Positions 8,144 through 16,062 of a stretch of 64,000 nucleotides of DNA are shown piece by piece. Both the position numbers and the translations under genes were made by a program. The notes beneath the pieces were generated by a model. It was not told where the DNA came from and did not search any database. It saw nothing but the letters and a program-made list of their open reading frames with translations. Within the stretch, counting starts at the first letter, position 1. Each line of letters starts with the position of its first letter. Origin of the DNA: Streptomyces sp. NBC_00273 (GTDB lineage Bacteria > Actinomycetota > Actinomycetes > Streptomycetales > Streptomycetaceae); the NCBI RefSeq assembly GCF_036178145.1, contig NZ_CP108067.1, positions 1,984,001 through 2,048,000 of the forward strand, read 5' to 3'.

Positions 8144-9120
8144 TCCTGGCCGTCTCCTACCGTGAGGACTTGCATGCGGTCGCGGTACAGCACGCGGTAC
8201 GCAGTCGAGGTCATGACTTTCACATCGTGGAGTGCGACACCATCGGTGGACGAGCGGCTCTCTCGTGGCATTCGCACGGAGCCGGAAAGAGCCATGCCCC
8301 CGGAAGGGCAACCCTGGTGACGTCCGAGGGCGCGACCGTGGATCCGCAGGAGGCGAGCCGCCTGTGGTGGCGGCGAGCCAGGGCCGATCAGGAGATCAGC
8401 GAGAGGGTGAGCAGTGCCCACCAGCGCAGTCTGATCAACAACGACTGCCGCGGCGCGCTCGCCGGCGTCCTCGCCGCCGCCTTCCACGGGGATTGGATCT
8501 CATCCCCCGAAGCAACCGACCGGTCCTCGGACAAGGTGTATCAACTGGCGGTGGCAAGGGAGGCAGGGTTCCGGGTGCCGCAGACCCTGGTCTCGCAGTC
8601 ACGTGAGGATGTCATCGCCTTCACCCAGGAAGTCGGACGAACCATTGTCAAACCCGTGGTCGGCGCCCGTGGACCTTCGCTCTACACAAGCTGGGTTGAT
8701 GGGCCGGAGTCGATCCCTGAAGGGTCGTTCAAGGTCTGCCCCGCCACCTACCAGGAGTACATCGAAGGCAATCGACACGTCAGGCTCAACTGTTTCGGTG
8801 ACCACATGTACGGGGCGCTCATCGCGACAGAAGCGCTCGACTGGCGCCCCGACCTCAATGTGCCCATTTCGGCTTGGCCCGTTCCCGAGTACGTGAGCAG
8901 GCGGGTCGACGAAGTGCTGCGCCGCCTGGGGCTTCGCATGGGGGTGGTGGATCTGAAACTCACACCGGAGGGCGAGCCGGTATGGCTCGAAGTGAACCCG
9001 CAGGGCCAGTTCCTGTTCCTGGAACCACTGACCGGCCAGCCACTGACCGAGCTCTTCGCCGATTTCCTGCTGTCCGCGGCTGCGAGCTGGACCGGTCCCG
9101 CTGTGCGATCGACTCGGTGA
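8140..9120 (+). CDS. ATP-grasp peptide ligase (MvdD/TgmB-like, graspetide-type)
   Basis: The 326-aa protein has an N-terminal pre-ATP-grasp region with WWRRARADQE (about 69-78), a SSDKVYQLAVAREAGFRVP segment, the ATP-binding lysine region RTIVKPVVGARG (about 167-178), QEYIEGNRHVRLNCFGD, and the metal-binding end GVVDLKLTPEGEPVWLEVNP. The final motif NPQGQFLFLEPLTGQPL is characteristic of the ligases that macrocyclise microviridins and other omega-ester/amide peptides. Its start overlaps the upstream 84-aa gene. No exporter or acetyltransferase of the pathway follows, so the cluster would be minimal. Confidence 0.8.
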   Translation: MILAVSYREDLHAVAVQHAVRSRGHDFHIVECDTIGGRAALSWHSHGAGKSHAPGRATLVTSEGATVDPQEASRLWWRRARADQEISERVSSAHQRSLINNDCRGALAGVLAAAFHGDWISSPEATDRSSDKVYQLAVAREAGFRVPQTLVSQSREDVIAFTQEVGRTIVKPVVGARGPSLYTSWVDGPESIPEGSFKVCPATYQEYIEGNRHVRLNCFGDHMYGALIATEALDWRPDLNVPISAWPVPEYVSRRVDEVLRRLGLRMGVVDLKLTPEGEPVWLEVNPQGQFLFLEPLTGQPLTELFADFLLSAAASWTGPAVRSTR

Positions 9121-9122
9121 AC

Positions 9123-9227
9123 ATGCGGGCCCTGAAGAAGGGGGAATCTCCTGCTGAAGGGTTCGGTGTTCCCGGTCACGAGCTCAGCTCGACGTTCAAC
9201 CTGCGCGAGGAGGTTGGCTTCGCGTGA
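9123..9227 (+). CDS. Possible 34-aa ORF after the ATP-grasp gene
   Basis: An ATG 3 nt after the ligase stop opens a 34-codon frame (MRALKKGESPAEGF through NLREEVGFA) ending at TGA 9225-9227. No good ribosome-binding site precedes it, so translation would rely on reinitiation. It could be a second small substrate of the ligase or simply an open stretch. No family is recognised. Confidence 0.25.
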   Translation: MRALKKGESPAEGFGVPGHELSSTFNLREEVGFA

Positions 9228-9242
9228 GAGGACGTGCCCGGC

Positions 9243-9716
9243 TCACGAGGTGCTGGGGCAGTCAGTCTCGGTCCAGGTCGCGACGAGGTCACGGCATACG
9301 ACGGCGAGTGAGCCGTTCCAGAACGCGATCTCGTGGCTGCAGCCGTTCTGGTGGGGCAGGACCTCGTCGAGGATCACGGTCCCGAGGTTTGCCCCATCGT
9401 CGTCCTCGGCGCTTCCGGTATGGAAGCCGGACACGCCCGTGTAGCGGATGACCAGGTCTTCGTCGTGCTTCCAGCAGTTGTGCCGGAACCGGACCTCCAG
9501 CTGCTGGTCAGCAGCTCCGACACCACGGATGTGCTGGAGTTCCAGATCCTTCACGCACCGCTTGCTGGAGAAGTCGTAGTGCCCTGGGGCCGTGGCGAAG
9601 TCCCGGGCCCCGGCCGGCAGATCGCCGGCCAGCGAGGGCAAGCGCTCCAGATAGAGAGCAGGGTCCAGGACGCCTGACAGGTTGCCGACCCGTGCGTCCA
9701 GATTGATGTACTCCAT
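9243..9716 (-). CDS. Hypothetical protein, 157 aa, possibly immunity-like
   Basis: I do not recognise the family with certainty. Translation from ATG 9716 gives MEYINLDARVGNLSGVLDPA, with AAGGACG just upstream. The sequence looks like a small soluble beta-rich domain: LELQHIRGVG, VRFRHNCWKHDEDLVIRYTG, then CSHEIAFWNGSLAVVCRDL near the end. The length, acidic middle and W/C-rich strands recall polymorphic-toxin immunity proteins, but no toxin gene adjoins it. It points toward the ATP-grasp gene (convergent). A longer frame upstream to 9803 exists but looks non-coding. Confidence 0.6.
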   Translation of the reverse strand: MEYINLDARVGNLSGVLDPALYLERLPSLAGDLPAGARDFATAPGHYDFSSKRCVKDLELQHIRGVGAADQQLEVRFRHNCWKHDEDLVIRYTGVSGFHTGSAEDDDGANLGTVILDEVLPHQNGCSHEIAFWNGSLAVVCRDLVATWTETDCPSTS

Positions 9717-10320
9717 CGTCCTTGTCCCGCTCGTGGCTCTGTTGGCCAACGCATCGTCGCACACACTCCGTTCTGCCGATCCGGAGCCGAGCGTGCGGGG
9801 CAAGGACGAGCCGGGTCCGGCGGTCGGCTGCTGCCGAGTCCCGCAGCTCCTGAAGGTGCCTTCGCGGGTCAGCCGGAAGCATGGAGCCGGCCCCGGTTGA
9901 TGGCGGAGGCTCTACCCGTCCCAGGGCCTCCGCTATGGACGGGACGGGGTCAGGGGTGGCGGCAGCGCCGGCCGACCGCCGGGCAGGTCCCCGACGTCGG
10001 TAAGATCGGCGCTCTCTTGGGGGGGGCGATGCGAACACCGGGGCGGGGCGGCAAGGGGGAGACGTATGCGCTGACCTCGGACGAAGACGACAGCGGTTTC
10101 CGGGAGTGCACTCACGAGGCCGAGGGGTTCTTCATCGCGGCGAGGCGAGGAAGGGCCAGCCGCCACGACGCCGGAACGTGCACTCGGTGATGGGCGGGGC
10201 GGTGGACGCGCTCCAGGACCGCGCACCTGCGACGCGCCCCTGTGTACGAAGTGCACCGACCCGGATCCGGACGTCTGGGGGCGCCGCCCGGTCTGCCGCA
10301 CCACGTGGCAGCGCAGCACC
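9717..10320. other. About 600 bp without a supportable gene
   Basis: Several overlapping frames are open here on both strands, but none has consistent coding bias, a ribosome-binding site and a recognisable product. In the + frame near 10230-10320 the codons read CDAPLCTKCTDPDPD, a Cys-pair pattern seen at the ends of some actinobacterial proteins, but there is no start codon behind it and a stop at 10072. This is probably decayed coding sequence. Confidence 0.4.
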
Positions 10321-10515
10321 ATGTTCTGGCCGTCGGGCTCGAAGGTCAGCATCCTGTTCCAGCGGATCGGGCGCGACGAACGAACCGTCATGCACGAGAC
10401 GCTCAGCCGGGACGAGACCGGCCACTTCGTCCGCTGGTCGGTACACCACCGGCACGCCCACGGCGGCGAGAGACGCCGGTCAGACATCCGACGGCTCCGC
10501 GTGGAGAACCAATGA
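10321..10515 (+). CDS. Small ORF of 64 aa overlapping the next gene (doubtful)
   Basis: ATG 10321 opens MFWPSGSKVSILFQRIGRDE and the frame ends at a TGA (10513-10515) overlapping the ATG of the following gene (ATGA). Such 4-bp overlaps are common between real co-translated genes here. The same frame continues upstream without any start codon into a Cys-pair segment, so it may be the tail of a broken gene. No family is recognised. Confidence 0.3.
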   Translation: MFWPSGSKVSILFQRIGRDERTVMHETLSRDETGHFVRWSVHHRHAHGGERRRSDIRRLRVENQ

Positions 10516-11192
10516 AGCTACCCATCACCATCCACCAAGCACGGCTCGGATCCACGGAGTTCAAGGTCATCCGACCAGCCCGACCCCTGGTCCGCGCAGT
10601 GCTCATCGACCACAACCGGCACCTGGACACCTACCTCGACCAGGACGCCGCCCAGCGAATCGGCGCACTATGGAAGCTCGCCGCCTCTTCACCGCGCTCG
10701 CTGGTCCACCTGCCGATGCGAGGCAACCGGCCCCCCTCCCACGAGCTGCCAGAAGACGGCACTCGGCAGCTTGATCTCGTCCTGCTGCACCACTCGCTCC
10801 AATTCGCGCCTTCACGCTGGAAGGAGATACGAGGACGGCTCGGCCCGGGACGTCCGCAGACCGTGACCCTGCCCGGCGCAGGACACACCGACGAAGCCGT
10901 GATCGACCACGAAGCACGGCACTACCAGGAGAACCGGGACCTGTTTCACCAGCATCTTCACTCCGAAACCCTGTTCATGACGGGCAGCGCGCAGGTGTTC
11001 AGGGACACCGCCCGGCACTTCTTCGACGTCGCCCGAAACGGCCCCGGATACGTTCCCGTCCATCCGAGCTACCCGCGCTTCTGCACCGAACTCCACTCCA
11101 ACGACGGCATTCTCGGTGACGCGCGCGAGATCCACATCGAGTACTGCGACCAGTGGGACTCCCGGTCCGACCGGCAGGGCCACCGCCCATGA
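10512..11192 (+). CDS. Hypothetical protein, 226 aa
   Basis: The protein starts MKLPITIHQARLGSTEFKVI at ATG 10512 and has good coding bias throughout. No domain is recognised. It has no signal peptide or membrane segment, is His-rich (DLFHQHLHSETLF; ARHYQENRD), and contains HIEYCDQWD near its end. The upstream small ORF overlaps it by 4 bp. It lies among IS fragments, so it may be cargo of a former mobile element. It could be a lineage-specific protein of the accessory patch. Confidence 0.5.
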   Translation: MKLPITIHQARLGSTEFKVIRPARPLVRAVLIDHNRHLDTYLDQDAAQRIGALWKLAASSPRSLVHLPMRGNRPPSHELPEDGTRQLDLVLLHHSLQFAPSRWKEIRGRLGPGRPQTVTLPGAGHTDEAVIDHEARHYQENRDLFHQHLHSETLFMTGSAQVFRDTARHFFDVARNGPGYVPVHPSYPRFCTELHSNDGILGDAREIHIEYCDQWDSRSDRQGHRP

Positions 11193-11254
11193 CGTTCCCC
11201 GATCACCTTCAGCACACTGAAACTCAGGCACGACGCAGCAAGGCCGGTTGGAGG

Positions 11255-11403
11255 AGATCCGCGACGACCTCGTCGCCCGACGTGCGGTCGCCTGCGGGCT
11301 CAACCGGCTCAAGCGCCAGCGGGCGGTGACCACCAGGTTCGGCGAACTCGCCGTCGCTTCGCGGCCACCGCCCTGATCGCAGTCATCCACGAGTGGCTCT
11401 GAC
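11255..11403 (+). pseudogene. C-terminal fragment of an IS5-family transposase, frameshifted
   Basis: The codons read NRLKRQRAVTTRFGELAV, which matches the conserved NRLK..R.VATRY.K.A(V) end of IS5-group transposases. The frame then shifts by one base near 11355 and continues RFAATALIAVIHEWL followed by TGA at 11401-11403, the usual terminus of these proteins. Nothing upstream encodes the N-terminal two thirds. It is a dead fragment, different in sequence from the remnant at 7.4-7.7 kb. Confidence 0.6.
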
Positions 11404-11515
11404 CTTGCTCGCGATGCCCGGTCGGAGAGAAATCCGGTATCGCTGCAGGAAGCCAGGGCTTTAGCCTGCGACCCTGCATCAGCCTCGAAGGCGCGACCGG
11501 CGCCTGACTCGCCGC

Positions 11516-11911
11516 GTGTCGTCAGAGCCGGCCCAGCGTCAGGCGTTCCGACTCCCTGCCGAGGGTGCCGCTGTGGTCCTGGTCGGCTACTTCTCCGCGA
11601 AACAGAAGGACTTCGAAACGCTCATGGCGTCGGCAGCCACAGAACTGGCAGCGCACGGCGCTCGGGTCGTCGCGCAGATGGTGCAACGACGAGGCGTCTC
11701 GAACGGCGGGGTCCGCAAGATGGGTCTGCCCTACTCCTCGCGAACCCTGCTGACCTACGGGAAAGTCCGCGAGGTGGCTCTGGCGTGCGAGCAAGCCAAT
11801 GCTGACGCAGTGATCTTCGTTGCCTCCTTGACGGAGCGCCAGCAGCGCACGCTGACAGACATGCTTGGCCGCCCCGCTGTGAGTCTCCTTGACGTCCTCA
11901 CTGCCAACTGA
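11516..11911 (+). CDS. Free-standing HflX N-terminal-like domain protein (131 aa)
   Basis: The protein reads AAVVLVGYFSAKQKDFETLM, then ELAAHGARVVAQMVQRRGVS, and later DAVIFVASLTERQQRTLTDMLGRPAVSLLDVL. That order (L-V-G-x..DFE..L.EL, GA.VV...VQRR, AD.VIF...L...QQR.L...LG..V.DR) is the HflX N-terminal nucleotide-binding domain. The glycine-rich linker and the GTPase domain with P-loop that follow in HflX are absent, and a stop closes the frame. In HflX this domain contacts the ribosome and can bind ATP. A stand-alone copy may be a regulator or a relic. The GTG start at 11516 has no clear Shine-Dalgarno sequence. Confidence 0.6.
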   Translation: MSSEPAQRQAFRLPAEGAAVVLVGYFSAKQKDFETLMASAATELAAHGARVVAQMVQRRGVSNGGVRKMGLPYSSRTLLTYGKVREVALACEQANADAVIFVASLTERQQRTLTDMLGRPAVSLLDVLTAN

Positions 11912-11944
11912 CGACTCACTCGGAACGGGCTGCTGAAGCAGACC

Positions 11945-12478
11945 TTAGTCGTCGGCTGCGACGAGCAGGGTGAGTGCGGCCGCGGGGCGGTCGATGAGGA
12001 CGAGTTCGTGGTAGTCGATGTGGATGGGTCCGTAGTCATGGAACGCGTCCTCGGGAAGCCGTCCCAGCACGTACCGGGTGGTTGCCGTGCAGATCGGGGT
12101 GTAGATCTCCTGCCGCAGGCGTGCCTCGAGCTTCTCCGGGATGTCGCCGTGCTGGCCGGCCCACGAGTGGATGACGTCAGCTGCGGTTACGTCGTCGACT
12201 GCCTTGTAGGTGTCGGGGGTAATGCGGTCAAGCCACCATGGGCCGTGCCGAGGCCAGTCCTGAACGCCCGCTCCGTCGTACGTGTCCCGGAACTGCGGGT
12301 GCGCGATCAAGGCCGCCAACACGTCGCGGTCGTCAGCTGCGTCGACTGGCAGCCGGAAGCGCTTGGTGTTGACCCAGCGGTAGCCGTGGTGGGAGCCCTC
12401 GGTGAAGTCGAAGTCACGGAAGTTGATGAAGGGGCTGTCCGAGTGGACGAGGCTGGGCACCGGTTCCATTCTGGTCAT
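11945..12478 (-). CDS. Hypothetical protein, 177 aa
   Basis: The product is unrecognised. It begins MTRMEPVPSLVHSDSPFINF (a second ATG at 12469 is equally likely) and is soluble, aromatic and acidic, with a WPRHGPWWLDRITPDTYKAV segment in the middle and the ending LVLIDRPAAALTLLVAADD. No signal peptide, membrane segment or nucleotide-binding motif is visible. It is convergent with the HflX-like gene. Coding bias is good over the whole frame. It closes the accessory patch before housekeeping genes resume. Confidence 0.55.
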   Translation of the reverse strand: MTRMEPVPSLVHSDSPFINFRDFDFTEGSHHGYRWVNTKRFRLPVDAADDRDVLAALIAHPQFRDTYDGAGVQDWPRHGPWWLDRITPDTYKAVDDVTAADVIHSWAGQHGDIPEKLEARLRQEIYTPICTATTRYVLGRLPEDAFHDYGPIHIDYHELVLIDRPAAALTLLVAADD

Positions 12479-12677
12479 CGTAGTGCGCGCTGTGTCCTCC
12501 AGCCCGACCGTCGATCTGCGGCCTGACCAGCTACTATTCTCGACCCCCCGGTCGCCGGCTGAGGCGCTTTGCCGTCGGGCGTCTGGCCAGGTACTCCTCC
12601 TCGTCGATCGGCGAGGGGAGTCGGCGCAGAGGCTGTGCGGTGCCGTCCCGTACTCCCGGGGGGAAGGTGGAACGGCG

Positions 12678-13067
12678 TTAGCCGCGGTCGGCCGGGTCCA
12701 TCACCAGGCCCGTGAAGTCCGCCTCGTTGCGCTCCGCCCGGGTGACGTACCACCGGGCGATGAGCCACATCACCGGATACACCAGCAGGCCGAGCGCCAA
12801 CCAGACCAGCGGACCCGACGCGTCGCGCGACACGGCGAACACCAGCGGCAGGGTCCCGATCAGCGATACGAGCGCGGCCAACGCTCCGAGAGCCGCACGC
12901 AGTTGGCTGCGCATGAGGGCCCGGACGTAGGTGGCCCCGAGGGTGGTCTGCTCGGAGATCTCCGAGCGGGCGGGGGTGTGCGCGGGCGGCCGGCGGCGCG
13001 CGCCCCGGGGGACCCCGGTGACGATCTCGCGCCGGGGCGGCGACTGTTGCTGCTGCGGCTCGGCCAT
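12678..13067 (-). CDS. Small membrane protein, DUF485-like (129 aa)
   Basis: From ATG 13067 the protein starts MAEPQQQQSPPRREIVTG, with a soluble Arg/Pro-rich N-terminus. Two hydrophobic segments follow (about residues 50-75 and 80-102), and it ends RWYVTRAERNEADFTGLV. The pattern SEISEQTTLGATYVRALMRS, two helices, and a basic tail ending in (D)FT.LV is seen in DUF485-type proteins, which often accompany cation/acetate symporters. No symporter gene is adjacent here. The stop is 24 bp from nothing recognisable; about 200 bp of unassigned sequence follow to 12478. Confidence 0.65.
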   Translation of the reverse strand: MAEPQQQQSPPRREIVTGVPRGARRRPPAHTPARSEISEQTTLGATYVRALMRSQLRAALGALAALVSLIGTLPLVFAVSRDASGPLVWLALGLLVYPVMWLIARWYVTRAERNEADFTGLVMDPADRG

Positions 13068-13093
13068 CGTGGCGGAGTCTACGCAGCGACCGC

Positions 13094-13954
13094 CTATTTG
13101 AGGAGCCGTGAGAGCCGCCGGTCCGCGAGCGGCTTCCCACCGGTCTGGCAGGTGGGGCAGTACTCCAGGGACGAGTCGGCGAAGGACACCGAGCGCACGG
13201 TGTCCCCGCACACCGGGCACGGCTCACCGGCCCGGCCGTGCACCCGCAGACCGCTCTTCTTCTCGGCCTTGAGCTTTCCCGCGGCCACCCCGTGGGCCCG
13301 GCCGACGGCCTCGCCCAAGGTGCTCCGCACGGCCCCGTAGAGCTGGGTCAGCTGCTCCTCGGTGAAGGAAGCGGCGAGCTTGAACGGCGAGACCCCGGCC
13401 GCGTGCAGGATCTCGTCGCTGTAGGCGTTGCCGATCCCCGCGATCACGCTCTGGTCCCGCAGCACGCCCTTGATCTGGCGCCGCTCCCCCACGAGCAGCG
13501 CGGCGAAGGCGTCCCGGTCGAAGCCCGCGGCGAGCGGATCGGGGCCGAGGCGGGCGATGCCGGGCACTTCCTGCGGGTCGTGGACCACGTACACGGCGAG
13601 GCGCTTTTGGGTACCGGCCTCGGTGAGGTCGAAGCCGCCCCCGCCCACGAGGGAGACGCGCAGCGCGAGCGGTCCCTTGCCGGGGCGCGGCGGCTGCGCG
13701 GGCAGGGTGTCCTGCCAGCGCAGCCAGCCGGCCCGGGCCAGGTGCGTGACGAGGTGGAGCTCGCCGACCGGCAGGGCCAAGAACTTGCCGTACCGGGCGG
13801 TGGTGCCGGCCGGCTGCCCTTCGAGGGCGGTCAGCGGTGGGTCGTAGGTCTTGAGCACGCTCACGGCGAGCGGGAGGACGCGCTCGACCACCCGCCCGGT
13901 GAGGTGCTCGTCGAGGTACTCCCGCAGGGCCTCGACCTCGGGCAGCTCCGGCAT
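13094..13954 (-). CDS. Fpg/Nei-family DNA glycosylase/AP lyase
   Basis: The 286-aa protein starts MPELPEVEALREYLDEHLTG. After loss of Met, Pro1 is the catalytic amine and Glu2 the general acid of formamidopyrimidine/endonuclease VIII glycosylases. The helix-2-turn-helix segment reads LRDQSVIAGIGNAYSDEILH, and a zinc finger CPVCG...CPTC precedes the terminal DRRLSRLLK. It removes oxidised bases and nicks the strand in base-excision repair. Length and motif spacing are normal. The Nei versus Fpg substrate preference cannot be decided by eye. It lies 20 bp downstream of the TPR gene on the same strand and may be co-transcribed with it. Confidence 0.9.
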   Translation of the reverse strand: MPELPEVEALREYLDEHLTGRVVERVLPLAVSVLKTYDPPLTALEGQPAGTTARYGKFLALPVGELHLVTHLARAGWLRWQDTLPAQPPRPGKGPLALRVSLVGGGGFDLTEAGTQKRLAVYVVHDPQEVPGIARLGPDPLAAGFDRDAFAALLVGERRQIKGVLRDQSVIAGIGNAYSDEILHAAGVSPFKLAASFTEEQLTQLYGAVRSTLGEAVGRAHGVAAGKLKAEKKSGLRVHGRAGEPCPVCGDTVRSVSFADSSLEYCPTCQTGGKPLADRRLSRLLK

Positions 13955-13974
13955 GGTCCCAGCCTGCCGCCGCC

Positions 13975-15228
13975 TCAGGCGAAGCGCGAGCTGGGCACCG
14001 GGCCGGGCGAGGCGACGCGGTCGCGGGGCGCCGTGAGCCAGCCGTCGCGGACGGCGGTCACGAAGGCCCGGAAGGCCGCGTCCGGGTCGGGCGGGGTCGT
14101 GCCGTCGCCCTCGTCCGGATCGGCGGCGGCCTCGGCGACGTCGCGGGCGATCTCCTCCTCGGGCCGCGGGTCGTCCTTCCACGGCGGGGAGACGAACTGG
14201 CACAACAGCGTGCTGAAGTCCGCGCTCACGGCGGGCGGGTCGGTCCAGCAGGTGGCGTGCTCGGACAGGATCTGGCCGTCGGCGCGCGCGTGCAGGGTGC
14301 GCAGGAGGTCCGGGTCGATCGCGTTCAAGTCGTAGGCGACCACGAGGGTGTCCGTACGGGCGGGCTCGTACGGTACGGCGGGCAGCCCCAGCACGCGTGC
14401 CGCGGCGAGCCCGAGGATCCGGTCGGACCGGCCGGGCAGCAGCGAGACCGTGGCGGGGCGGCGCCCGGAGGCCTCCAGGGCGAGTGCCAGGCGGGCGAGG
14501 CCCCGGCGGCACTGTTCGGGGCTGTCCCCGAGGTAGGCGTACCGGCCGGTCATCCCGGCGTCCCAGCCGTACGGGGAGAGGGTGCCCAGCAGTCCGCCGG
14601 TCAGGCCGAAGTGCCAACCGCGCAGGTCGGCGCGGCCGAGCGGATCGGCGTGGCCGGCCGCGCCCTGGGCCCGGCGGGCCCGGTCGGCGCGGTGCAGCCG
14701 GTGCTTCTGGCGGTCGTGGGCGCCGGACCACTGCGGGTCGTCGGGGGCGGGGAGGGCGCGGCCGATGCGCTCGGCGGTGTCCAGGTCCCCGGCCAGCAGG
14801 GTGTGGTGCACGAGGAGGTACGTCTCGGGCCAGGCGGGCAGCTCCTGGCCGCGGCCGGAGAGCAGGGCTACGGCCTCCGCGTGCCGGTGTTCGTCCTCCA
14901 GGGCGGACACCAGCTCGGCGAGGAGCGGCCGCGAGTCGGGGAGCAGCCGCAGTGCCTCGCGCAGCGGTGCGACGGCGAGGAAGGCTATGCCGCGCTCGAC
15001 GCAGGCGTAGCCGAAGTCGTAGAGGGCCTGGGGCTCGCCGGGCCGCTTGGCGGCGGCCTTGGCGGCGCCGGCCAGGTCCTTGAACCCGGCGGCGTCGGCC
15101 AAGGCCCTTGCGGCCTTGGCGAGTTCGGTGATCGATGCCGTCTCGGCGTGCGGCCGAAGGGAGCGTACCGCTCCGGGCAGATCGTCCGTCTTCAGGAGAC
15201 GGCGCACTTCATCTATGGCGTTGGTCAT
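13975..15228 (-). CDS. TPR-repeat protein (417 aa)
   Basis: The N-terminal 180 residues are alanine-rich helical pairs typical of tetratricopeptide repeats (for example PGEPQALYDFGYACVERGIA, then FLAVAPLREALRLLPDSRPL, then LVSALEDEHRHAEAVALLSG). The C-terminal half is a globular domain of unknown type (DLRGWHFGLTGGLLGTLSPY; CWTDPPAVSADFSTLLCQF). No enzyme motif is seen. Streptomyces has many such proteins, presumed scaffolds. It starts at ATG 15228 and is followed 20 bp later by the glycosylase gene. Confidence 0.75.
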   Translation of the reverse strand: MTNAIDEVRRLLKTDDLPGAVRSLRPHAETASITELAKAARALADAAGFKDLAGAAKAAAKRPGEPQALYDFGYACVERGIAFLAVAPLREALRLLPDSRPLLAELVSALEDEHRHAEAVALLSGRGQELPAWPETYLLVHHTLLAGDLDTAERIGRALPAPDDPQWSGAHDRQKHRLHRADRARRAQGAAGHADPLGRADLRGWHFGLTGGLLGTLSPYGWDAGMTGRYAYLGDSPEQCRRGLARLALALEASGRRPATVSLLPGRSDRILGLAAARVLGLPAVPYEPARTDTLVVAYDLNAIDPDLLRTLHARADGQILSEHATCWTDPPAVSADFSTLLCQFVSPPWKDDPRPEEEIARDVAEAAADPDEGDGTTPPDPDAAFRAFVTAVRDGWLTAPRDRVASPGPVPSSRFA

Positions 15229-15291
15229 CGCCCCAGATCCTCACGGAGCGGGGCCGGGCCCGCAACGGACTTTCCTGCTGCGTCGCCCGGA

Positions 15292-15948
15292 TCAGATCCG
15301 GGCGATCAGTGCGTACCGCTCGTCGGTGACCGGTCCGCCCCACAGCTCGGTGTTGCCGTCGAGTGGTTCGATGCGCAGGTCGGACACCAGGGGCCGGACC
15401 GCGGCGGTCAGATCCGCGGCGGTGATCCCGCCGTGCCAGGGGAGCGATTCGGCTCCGGCGACATAGGGCACGCCGCTCCCACCGGCTTCCCGCCACCGCC
15501 CCTCGACCAGGACGAGCCGCCCTCCCGGGCCGAGCCGCGCCACCCACGCGCGGAGCGCGGCCCCGGGATCGGGCAGGGTCCACAGCAGGTGCCGGCAGAG
15601 GAGCACGTCGTACCGCTCCTGCCCGGTGGGCGGATCCGCGGCGTCGCCGACGAGGAACCGTCCCGCCAGGCCCGCGGCCGCGAGTTTGGCCTCGGCCCGC
15701 TCCACCATTCGGGGCGCGAGGTCCACACCGGTCACCCGGTGTCCGGCCTCGGCCAGCAGCAGGGAGAGCGACCCGGTGCCGCAGCCGACGTCGAGGACGT
15801 CGGCCGGCCCGGCGGGCAGCCAGGATCCCAGCAGTCGGGCCCACGCGGTTCGGGTGTGCGCCTGCCGCAGGCCGTGGTCCGGTTCGTCGTCGAACGCGGC
15901 CGCGGCGGCGTCCCAGTACGCGGTGATGGCGAGGGTGGGTTCGTACAT
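15292..15948 (-). CDS. Class I SAM-dependent methyltransferase
   Basis: The 218-aa protein begins MYEPTLAITAYWDAAAAAFD. It has motif I VLDVGCGTGSLSLLLAEAG (SAM-binding glycine loop), the acidic residue at the end of strand beta-2 (VTGVDLAPRMVERAEAKL), motif II-like GDAADPPTGQERYDVLLCRH, and motif III LGPGGRLVLVEG. This is a Methyltransf_11/25-type Rossmann fold. The substrate cannot be told. ATG 15948 was chosen because GGCAGGA precedes it. A GTG at 15978 would add ten residues. It is transcribed with the same polarity as the TPR and glycosylase genes. Confidence 0.85.
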   Translation of the reverse strand: MYEPTLAITAYWDAAAAAFDDEPDHGLRQAHTRTAWARLLGSWLPAGPADVLDVGCGTGSLSLLLAEAGHRVTGVDLAPRMVERAEAKLAAAGLAGRFLVGDAADPPTGQERYDVLLCRHLLWTLPDPGAALRAWVARLGPGGRLVLVEGRWREAGGSGVPYVAGAESLPWHGGITAADLTAAVRPLVSDLRIEPLDGNTELWGGPVTDERYALIARI

Positions 15949-16062
15949 GGTGGTGATCCTGCCAGCAGCCACCGACAACCGGCATGACGCAACGTCATCC
16001 CCGGGCGGGGCGGGCGGCCCGCCCGGGCAGAGCGGCCCGGGCCCGGACCTGGGGGCAGGAGC

